Assembly (NCBI GenBank): GCA_001824635.1
Contig: MHYB01000015.1
Span: 39,755 to 52,517 of the forward strand
DNA length: 12,763 nucleotides
Origin: Planctomycetes bacterium GWF2_50_10
Lineage (GTDB): Bacteria > Planctomycetota > Phycisphaerae > Sedimentisphaerales > GWF2-50-10
Direction: 5' to 3'
The translations under genes were made by a program, and so were the position numbers. Positions within the stretch are counted from its first letter, which is position 1. Every line of letters starts with the position of its first letter. The notes beneath the pieces are model-generated. The model was given only the letters and a program-made list of their open reading frames with translations. It was not told the origin of the DNA and ran no database searches. Shown one piece after another: positions 6,674 through 12,763 of the stretch.

Positions 6674-8181
6674 CAGAATTGTTTCAAGAACGCTTTAAAA
6701 ATATATAAGGCTGTTTGCCAACAAATCCATAAATCGAGACCGGGCGAGAGTGAGCTTACATACAGTTTGTCATAATGTACCCATTCCTGGAAATCCATGC
6801 CGGGCTGGCGGGTTCTGGAAACCTGCCATAAGCCCGTGATGCCAGGGCGGACAGAGAGCCTGGCATCACGCCAGAGTGGGCACTGGCTATTTTCGAGTTC
6901 GGGTGACGGACGGGGGCCGACAATGCTCATGCGGCCGAAAAGGACGTTCCAGAACTGCGGAAGCTCATCAAGATACGTATTTCGCAGGAATCGGCCGATG
7001 CTGGTGACGCGGGGGTCGTCTTCCATTTTGAACTGGGGGCCGTCGACTTCATTGAAGCTACGGAGCTTTTGCTGAAGCCTGTCTGCGCCGCAAATCATGG
7101 AGCGGAATTTGTAACAGAAGAAGTTTTGGCCGTGGCGGCCCTGGCGGGTGTCGCCGAAGAACGCGGGGCCTTTGGATGTGAGTTTCACAATGGCGGATAC
7201 GACTATTATAACCGGCGCAAAGAGAATCAGCACAGCGGCGGCAATGAGAATATCGGCGGCACGTTTAAAGAATCCAGGATATGAAAACGGGCCGAAATTC
7301 CTGAATGGTCCGGCGGCATCCGCGAAGCGGTGCTGTGATATGCCTACGGTTTTGCTGCGGCGGCGGAACTGGTTGTGGAGGACCTCTTTATCGGCTACGC
7401 GGGCAGCGGGTTCAATAATTGAATTTGCGATTATGGCATCAGGGCCGATGAATGCATTGGAACCAATGATGGCTGGGCCAGTGATGAGGACATTTGGACA
7501 GAACTTCACGTTTTTACCGATGATTACATTGGCGAGCGTACGGCAAGCTTGCTCCTGCGAAGCGGGGCGTGGCAAATCGGCAACCCTGGATAAAAGGAAA
7601 GATGCTAACTGATCATCTTTGGCGAGATCGGCAACACTGGAGCCGACAGCGACCGATGTGGTCTTAATGTCTTCAAGGCTGCGACAGAAATCAGACCAAT
7701 TTGAGTTGATGCGGTAATTGAGCTGGGCGAGCGCATGGCTGGAAAGAAGAATGTGATGCGGCCATTCACAAGGCAATGGGGCGATGTGCATATTTGGACG
7801 ATAAAGTCGGCGTACACCGGCGACGAGGCCTGATTCGGTGAGACGTATTTTTTCCTGATCGCGGGAGAGAGCGTGGTCGATTGTGATAATATGGACATGG
7901 GCAGAGCTTTTGGCGATGATCTCGCTGAGTAACTGTTGATCCAGGCCGGTGACAAAGCGGGCATTTGTAATAATGAGATGGCGGCTGGAGTATGGCGGGC
8001 AGAGGGTTTTAATAGCGCCTGGGTCAAGATCGTTGACAACGGTTCGGTCGGCTCGCGGCTGATCGGTTATCGCCCAACGGATAAATGGGCCCACTACCTC
8101 ATCAGACAACAAGTTATAAACCCCGTTGGTTTTGAGCGAAGTATCATACAAGACAAAAATTTCTGAAAACCTGCAGTTCAA
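6673..8181 (-). CDS. Polyprenyl-phosphate sugar-1-phosphate transferase with an N-terminal nucleotidyltransferase-like/beta-helix module
   Basis: The C-terminal half (about residues 303-502) is a complete bacterial sugar transferase of the WcaJ/PglC type, which attaches the first sugar phosphate of a repeat unit to undecaprenyl phosphate. Visible hallmarks are the membrane helix after FKRAAD (about 310-333), YKFRSM, DDPRVTSIGRFLR, LDELPQFWNVL with the catalytic pair D405-E406, MSIVGPRP, and RPGITGLWQV. The N-terminal half is unusual. Instead of the common multi-helix/CoA-binding-like region it has about 200 residues with a faint nucleotidyltransferase-like pattern (LIITNARFVTGLD, GLVAGVRRLYRP) but no GD metal site. 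A short left-handed beta-helix stretch (about 217-268; GPAIIGSNAFIGPDAII at 235-251) follows. The start is a TTG (8181-8179) with AGGGGGGA seven bases upstream. It begins 17 bases after the chain-length gene. The transferase function is secure; the N-terminal role is unknown. Confidence 0.9.
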   Translation of the reverse strand: MNCRFSEIFVLYDTSLKTNGVYNLLSDEVVGPFIRWAITDQPRADRTVVNDLDPGAIKTLCPPYSSRHLIITNARFVTGLDQQLLSEIIAKSSAHVHIITIDHALSRDQEKIRLTESGLVAGVRRLYRPNMHIAPLPCEWPHHILLSSHALAQLNYRINSNWSDFCRSLEDIKTTSVAVGSSVADLAKDDQLASFLLSRVADLPRPASQEQACRTLANVIIGKNVKFCPNVLITGPAIIGSNAFIGPDAIIANSIIEPAARVADKEVLHNQFRRRSKTVGISQHRFADAAGPFRNFGPFSYPGFFKRAADILIAAAVLILFAPVIIVVSAIVKLTSKGPAFFGDTRQGRHGQNFFCYKFRSMICGADRLQQKLRSFNEVDGPQFKMEDDPRVTSIGRFLRNTYLDELPQFWNVLFGRMSIVGPRPSPELENSQCPLWRDARLSVRPGITGLWQVSRTRQPGMDFQEWVHYDKLYVSSLSPGLDLWICWQTALYIFKAFLKQF

Positions 8182-8188
8182 TTCCGTA

Positions 8189-8196
8189 TCCCCCCT
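8189..8196 (-). promoter_or_regulatory. G-run ribosome-binding site deciding the TTG start of the sugar transferase
   Basis: AGGGGGGA lies seven bases before the TTG at 8181, in the 17-base gap after the stop of the chain-length/kinase gene. No ATG near the start of this frame has a comparable site, so the TTG is preferred. Confidence 0.5.
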
Positions 8197-8198
8197 GC

Positions 8199-10460
8199 CT
8201 ATGAGGCTGCGTTTGTGACCTCTGTTTTTTCTTCCTGTACCGGCACGATGATCGCACGCCTGTTATGGACTCGCTTTGCGTATCCTGACTTTGCGGCACC
8301 ATAGTATCCGTAGCCGTATTCGTTATAGCTTTTATTAATCCGTACACTGTTAAGTACGGTGCCGATTATTTTGACACCTGCGGCACGGAGACGTTCGAGC
8401 GATCTCTGAACATCTGGGCCCTGGGTGTGACCGGCATAACTGGCGAGAACAACCGCATCTGCCATTTTGGCCCAGATTATGGCATCTGGTACAGCCAGTA
8501 CCGGCGGCGTATCGATTATGACGTGTTCGTAATGGGCGGCTATGGCTTTAAGCCTGGACGGGGTCTGGGACCTGGTGAGGAGTTCGAACGCGTCATAGGA
8601 ATCATTGCCGTCGCTGATGAGGACATCAAGGCCTACGGACGGCATCGGCCAGACGGATTCATCGAGGGTGTTGTAGCCAAGGAGAACTTTTCGCAGGGCA
8701 TTATGGCCGGTTTCGATATTAAGAATTTTTGCGATATCGGGCTTGCGTAAATCGCCGTCGACAAGCAAAACCCGTGCGCCTGCTTTAGCCATGCTGGAAG
8801 CGAGATTTATGGCGAAGGTGGTTTTGCCTTCCTGCGGGCGGGCGCTTGTGATTGCGAGGATATGAGGTATCTTTTCCTCGTTGAAGAGGCCCAGATTGGC
8901 ACGAATGGCTTGGTAATCATCCGCTAGCTTGGCAGGGAGAAGGGCCTTATCGATATTTTCCGAGCTGACAGTTGTGCCGATTATCCGCAGGCCCAGACGA
9001 CGAGTGATATCTTCGGTAGTGTGGACACGGCGATCTAGCTTATCAAACACAAGGGCTATAAGGATCGCTAAAAAACCAGAACCGAATATATTCGCCACGA
9101 CGTATTTTGGGCGTTTATCCTTGGCGAGCATAGAGTCGGCATTGAAGGCAATGCTGATACGGGCTGGCCGCTTGCGTTCCATTTCAAGCTCCTGGATCCG
9201 CCGGCGAATAGTATTATACATTTCTTCTGTTAAAGCAAACTGATCCTTTTGGTCCTGCATTGCCAGCTGCTTGCGACCAAGCTCAATTGTCTGAACATTA
9301 TGTTTGGAGAGCATGGCCATGAGTTTTTCTTCATAGGCATTTATGCGCTCGAGTTCGGCGCGGGATTCCTTGAGCTTGTAGACCCTGTTCCTTGCTATTT
9401 CTTTTGTGAGCATGTCGTTGAAATTCTTTGTGAGTTCCTCTTCGCGTGCGCGGAGCTTCTTTTTCATATTTTCCAGAAGCTCGGAACGTCTTTTTATCTC
9501 AGGATTTTCGGCTGTGAGGGTCTGATTGGCAACGATGAGGGCTTGCTCAAGCTGAGATATCTGGCTTGAGAGACTTTGCTCCTGGGCGTCATTTCTTAAA
9601 ATCTCGTTTTTCATAGTGAGGACTTTTTCAAGGGGCAGGGTTTCTTCTTCAGCTTTTTCGAGCATCATTATCTGCGCTTCGAGGGAGAGCTTTTGCGTTT
9701 GAATTCTTGTCATTTCGCTCTGGAGCATAGTAACCTGCTGGAGCATCATATCCTGGCGGCCGGTGAGCGCGCTTGTGCCGAATTCTTCGGCCATCTGGCG
9801 GACAATCTTTCGCTGACGCTGGAGTTTGTCAGTGAGAGTGCGGTATTCATCTTCAAGGACTGACAATTTTTCATCACCGCCTCGGACAGAATTAGATACC
9901 TCGACGGCCATATAGGCGCGGATTATAGCATTGACAACCTGTTCACCTTCACGAGGATTTTTACTGCTCATTACGATTCTGATAAGTTCGCTCTTTTTGG
10001 CGGGTTCAATAATCAGCCTGCCGTTGGATGCGGCATCGCGGAGGAACGTAAATGGATCGCGGCCGACCATGGCGACATTTTTTGTTTTGAGGTCGTCGGC
10101 TGCCCGATTAAGAACTTGGAAAGAGGCGATCAACTCGGCCTGGGTATTCATAAAATTCATGTAATTGGGCATAGCCTGCTCGGAATCACGATCTGAAAAT
10201 AGTATACTTGGCACGATCGGCGAGATGCGTATCGCGCCGGCGGATTCATACATTGGTTTTACTGCAAACCATATGAGCGGAGTGCCCATGCCGGCTGCGA
10301 TCATAAAAGTCACAAGCAGCGCGCGCCAATGTCTGCATATAGCGGGCCAGAGATTCATGGAGGCACCTTCGGAATTTGATGCGTTCGAGGCCATGGTTCC
10401 ATAGCCAGCCAGTTCAGTGCTGATGATCCGGCCTGCTGATATTTTTTCAATGTCATTCAT
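8199..10460 (-). CDS. Wzz-type polysaccharide chain-length protein fused to a BY-kinase
   Basis: This 753-residue inner-membrane protein probably controls polymer length and export through autophosphorylation. A first membrane helix (about 47-67) opens the Wzz domain, which includes the region around KPMYESAGAIRIS. A long coiled coil (about 205-425) faces the periplasm, and a second helix (about 450-472) returns to the cytoplasm. The kinase domain follows, with Walker A SARPQEGKTT (about 538-547), Walker A' VLLVDGDLRKP (about 564-574) and Walker B VIIDTPPVL (about 646-654). The C-terminal tail carries a tyrosine cluster (YNEYGYGYYGAAKSGY), the expected autophosphorylation site. Having both parts in one polypeptide is the Wzc arrangement rather than the split one of Firmicutes. 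The ATG overlaps the stop of the exosortase fusion (ATGA), with AGGGGA about nine bases upstream. No partner phosphatase gene is seen in the window. Confidence 0.92.
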   Translation of the reverse strand: MNDIEKISAGRIISTELAGYGTMASNASNSEGASMNLWPAICRHWRALLVTFMIAAGMGTPLIWFAVKPMYESAGAIRISPIVPSILFSDRDSEQAMPNYMNFMNTQAELIASFQVLNRAADDLKTKNVAMVGRDPFTFLRDAASNGRLIIEPAKKSELIRIVMSSKNPREGEQVVNAIIRAYMAVEVSNSVRGGDEKLSVLEDEYRTLTDKLQRQRKIVRQMAEEFGTSALTGRQDMMLQQVTMLQSEMTRIQTQKLSLEAQIMMLEKAEEETLPLEKVLTMKNEILRNDAQEQSLSSQISQLEQALIVANQTLTAENPEIKRRSELLENMKKKLRAREEELTKNFNDMLTKEIARNRVYKLKESRAELERINAYEEKLMAMLSKHNVQTIELGRKQLAMQDQKDQFALTEEMYNTIRRRIQELEMERKRPARISIAFNADSMLAKDKRPKYVVANIFGSGFLAILIALVFDKLDRRVHTTEDITRRLGLRIIGTTVSSENIDKALLPAKLADDYQAIRANLGLFNEEKIPHILAITSARPQEGKTTFAINLASSMAKAGARVLLVDGDLRKPDIAKILNIETGHNALRKVLLGYNTLDESVWPMPSVGLDVLISDGNDSYDAFELLTRSQTPSRLKAIAAHYEHVIIDTPPVLAVPDAIIWAKMADAVVLASYAGHTQGPDVQRSLERLRAAGVKIIGTVLNSVRINKSYNEYGYGYYGAAKSGYAKRVHNRRAIIVPVQEEKTEVTNAAS

Positions 10461-12433
10461 TTTACAATTTCCCCTTGAGTGACTGCGTTTAGAGCAGCTT
10501 TCTTTACTATAATGTTATTATGGATCGGCCCAGGATTCGCGGCTGGCAGCACGAAAATGCGGCGCAATAGCCACAGTTCCAGAACAATGACGGCCAGGGC
10601 CAAAGGCATCATTGCTATTCCGCCGAAGTCATGGAAAAGTTTTTCCCAGAATTGGCCCTGGATGACGGTGAAGGCCATAGCGGTCAAGGTGAGCCTGATG
10701 GTATTGCAAAAGAAGCCTATTGGAACGGCACTGAAGAGGATAATAAGCTTTTCCCACCAAGTTCTTTCAACAAGGAGCACGACAAGAGTGCTGATGATAA
10801 AGAATGCGGTAAGCATGCGAAGGCCGTTACATGCTTCGGCAACAGCAACGGTGACGTTATTGACGTGGATCATGTTTCCTTCACGCCATACTTCAAAGCC
10901 AAGGGTTTCGAGTGAGAAAACAGATGAAACGGTAGCCCAATGCTGAAGCGGGAGCATTATGCGGGAATGGACAGATTTGGGCATAGGCAGCATCAGAATC
11001 AGAAACAGCACGACAGGGATGATCTTTTTGAAAAACTGCGTGCCGAAGAGATACCAGATAAGGCCTGCGACACTGAGGATAAGCGAGAGTCTCTGGGCGG
11101 ATGCGTACATGAAGGTAAGACCGAAAAGACGCAGTAATTGCGCGATGGCTAGCAACGCAAGCCCCCATATACACGGATTTACGGCGACAGATCTGAGCTT
11201 TGGCCAGCGAGACCAAATTATGTAACCTGCCAGGAATGGAACAAGAAGCCCGCTGGAGTATTCGTCGCTTTTGGCCCATATCGTACGCAGATCTGTGATC
11301 TCCGGCCAGTACAGCCAAAGCAGGGCCAGGAATATTCCCATCAGCCACAGCACGGATGCTATTGCAGAACCTGTTTTCGCAGTCATCCAGGATGGTATGA
11401 ATTTTGAAGCTTGTTTTTCGAAAGCTCCTTCGAATAGGCTGTAAAGCTCATTGAGGCGCGATTTTGCTAAATATGCTGCCTGTGTCAGGCGATCGGCGGG
11501 ATTTAGCGTTGTGGCCAGACATGCCTTGTTTTGTATAAAAGCTTTTTGCGAGACCACAGCATCATTCGCCAGAACGGAATTTGAAACGCATGCGCCTTGC
11601 CCGACTTTTGAGCCTGACCAAAGGACACTTGATCGAACCACGGCGGACGGACCAACCACTGAGCCGCTTTCAATTATCGCGGGGCCCAGGATAACGGAAC
11701 CAGCTTCAATGCGGGCGCCGGCTTGTATGCTTACAGGGCCGTTGATCCTCGCTGAGGGGCTAACCTGCGCCTGTGCGTGGATAAAGCCGGTATGATTTTC
11801 GGAGTTCTTTAAGTATCCGCCAATCGCATGGAGATATTGATCGATATTTCTATAGGAACCCGAATCATGATGGAGTGACAGAGCACGCGAGGAGAGGCCT
11901 TTGCGCCAGAGTATCGGGATCAAACCTTCTTTAATATCACAGTATCCGGCAGAAGGGATACATTTGGCCGCTTGTACATCAGCCATGTAGATGCCGGCAG
12001 TACGGTTAACGGCGACGCCAGTTTCGGCTGGCTGGAGGAAAACAGTGAGATTACTTTTGGCGGCTACATGCGCGTTTGTGATCCATTTTATATCGGGCGG
12101 GGTAACCATGCTTGCGCTATAGAGAGCATAATAACGGGCAGTGCAACGCGATGCGGCGAGCCTGAGGCAGCCGGCGGTTCCTACGGGAAGAGGTTCATCT
12201 ATGAATTCAATGCCGGAGTGATCTCGCAAATCAAGCGACTTTATGGCACAAGGCATATCCGAATTTGAGCAGACAAGAACTTTTTTTACATTGGCGTGCA
12301 ATAAGCTGTCAATGAGACGGGCGAGGACTGATTTGCCTTCGACCGACCAGGCCCAGGCCGCCATAGCTGTCGTGAGCGGACACCGTCCGAAATCACGGCC
12401 GCCAGCAAGAATGACGGCGACCACATCCTCCAT
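10457..12433 (-). CDS. Degenerate nucleotidyltransferase/beta-helix module fused to an exosortase
   Basis: Numbering is from the ATG at 12433 (658 residues). Residues 1 to about 205 follow a sugar-1-phosphate nucleotidyltransferase fold: VVAVILAGG at the start, EPLPVGTAG, and TAGIYMADV late in the domain. The signature loop reads RDFGRCPLT instead of GTRLxPLT, the usual PK pair is missing, and YSAS stands where an Asp-bearing NGD motif is expected. Catalysis is therefore doubtful. A left-handed beta-helix follows (about 216-303; GPAIIESGSVVGPSAVV at 250-266). From about 357 come eight membrane helices of an exosortase, the protease that cuts PEP-CTERM proteins. Its triad is complete: C535 in EACNGLRML, R580 in NTIRLTL and H601 in FHDFGG. 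No EpsI domain follows. The ATG is chosen because the fold begins right after it. A GTG at 12457 preceded by GGGGG is a good alternative. Confidence 0.9.
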   Translation of the reverse strand: MEDVVAVILAGGRDFGRCPLTTAMAAWAWSVEGKSVLARLIDSLLHANVKKVLVCSNSDMPCAIKSLDLRDHSGIEFIDEPLPVGTAGCLRLAASRCTARYYALYSASMVTPPDIKWITNAHVAAKSNLTVFLQPAETGVAVNRTAGIYMADVQAAKCIPSAGYCDIKEGLIPILWRKGLSSRALSLHHDSGSYRNIDQYLHAIGGYLKNSENHTGFIHAQAQVSPSARINGPVSIQAGARIEAGSVILGPAIIESGSVVGPSAVVRSSVLWSGSKVGQGACVSNSVLANDAVVSQKAFIQNKACLATTLNPADRLTQAAYLAKSRLNELYSLFEGAFEKQASKFIPSWMTAKTGSAIASVLWLMGIFLALLWLYWPEITDLRTIWAKSDEYSSGLLVPFLAGYIIWSRWPKLRSVAVNPCIWGLALLAIAQLLRLFGLTFMYASAQRLSLILSVAGLIWYLFGTQFFKKIIPVVLFLILMLPMPKSVHSRIMLPLQHWATVSSVFSLETLGFEVWREGNMIHVNNVTVAVAEACNGLRMLTAFFIISTLVVLLVERTWWEKLIILFSAVPIGFFCNTIRLTLTAMAFTVIQGQFWEKLFHDFGGIAMMPLALAVIVLELWLLRRIFVLPAANPGPIHNNIIVKKAALNAVTQGEIVK

Positions 12434-12476
12434 GTTGATCTTTTTACCGCTTTTCACTTTACCCCCGTAAGTATTT

Positions 12477-12763
12477 TTATCCTGCGGCCATTTGTCTTTG
12501 CCTTGCTTGCCACCACTGGGCATTTTGCTTATACCATTGAATCGTCTGAGCGAGGCCTTGTTCGAAATCCACATCGGGATTCCAACCGAGCTGAAGTTTT
12601 GCCTTTTCGGCGGCGCCGGCGTGTCTGCGGTCGTGCCCGGGCCTGTCCTGGATGAATTCGATCATGGATTCATCCTTGCCGAAGAGGGTCAAAAGTTTCC
12701 TGGAAAGATCAATATTGGCCAGTTCCATACCGACAGAGAGATTATATATCCCGCCTTGTGTGC
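12477..12763 (-). CDS. rfbB: dTDP-glucose 4,6-dehydratase, C-terminal part (runs off right edge)
   Basis: About 95 residues of the C-terminus are visible; the coenzyme-binding N-terminus lies beyond the window. The order of motifs matches RmlB/RfbB: GGIYNLSVG, then NIDLSRKLL, then DRPGHDRRHA, then LGWNPDVDFEQGL and QTIQWYKQN near the end. This short-chain dehydrogenase/reductase-type enzyme converts dTDP-glucose to dTDP-4-keto-6-deoxyglucose, a precursor of rhamnose and other deoxysugars. The usual RRYAIDASK is altered to RRHAGAAEK, which may be lineage drift. The stop TAA at 12479-12477 is 43 bases before the ATG of the exosortase fusion, so both are probably in one operon and the polymer may contain a 6-deoxysugar. 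Other closely related NDP-sugar dehydratases are possible. Confidence 0.85.
   Translation of the reverse strand, partial: TQGGIYNLSVGMELANIDLSRKLLTLFGKDESMIEFIQDRPGHDRRHAGAAEKAKLQLGWNPDVDFEQGLAQTIQWYKQNAQWWQARQRQMAAG

Noticed and set aside
7148..7612. Plus-strand open frame of 154 codons inside the sugar transferase gene
   Set aside because: It is antisense to conserved transferase and beta-helix motifs and has no recognisable features of its own.
10479..10946. Plus-strand open frame of 155 codons opposite the exosortase region
   Set aside because: The minus strand here encodes the exosortase Cys, Arg and His motifs, so this frame is a shadow.
1..12763. CRISPR arrays, tRNA or rRNA genes, insertion sequences
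   Set aside because: No regularly spaced repeats, cloverleaf sequences, rRNA segments or transposase frames with flanking inverted repeats were seen.

Overview
All genes recognised in this window lie on the minus strand, so transcription runs from high to low coordinates. The content is typical of a Gram-negative-type bacterium that couples exopolysaccharide production to exosortase/PEP-CTERM protein sorting. The PAPGA-type sorting tail, the roughly even base composition and the unusual domain fusions suggest a planctomycete, possibly of the Phycisphaerae. That placement is inference; no rRNA or other marker is present.

Region 1 (12763 down to 2139) is a tight polysaccharide operon whose beginning lies outside the window. 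In transcription order it encodes: the C-terminal end of a dTDP-glucose 4,6-dehydratase; a fusion of a degenerate sugar-nucleotidyltransferase/left-handed beta-helix module to a complete eight-helix exosortase; a Wzz-type chain-length protein fused to a BY-kinase; a polyprenyl-phosphate sugar-1-phosphate transferase carrying a second degenerate nucleotidyltransferase-like/beta-helix module; a 1390-residue membrane-anchored TPR protein; and a short LuxR-type DNA-binding protein. Several junctions are ATGA or TGATG overlaps, pointing to translational coupling.

Region 2 (2138 to 1791) is a non-coding gap of about 350 bases. It holds a good sigma-70-type promoter on the minus strand, a small hairpin touching the end of the LuxR gene, and a GC-rich alternating purine-pyrimidine tract.

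Region 3 (1790 down to 1) encodes an unrecognised small exported or membrane protein, then a PEP-CTERM protein (a likely exosortase substrate) with a 20-bp dyad just upstream, then the start of an unrecognised exported protein that runs off the left edge.

A plausible overall reading is as follows. The operon makes and exports a surface polysaccharide. The exosortase processes PEP-CTERM proteins such as the one at 426-1097 and links export to the polysaccharide layer. The LuxR-type protein may regulate surface-protein genes, perhaps through the dyad. The most unusual feature is that two neighbouring membrane enzymes, the exosortase and the sugar-phosphate transferase, each carry an N-terminal nucleotidyltransferase-like plus beta-helix module that appears to lack catalytic residues.
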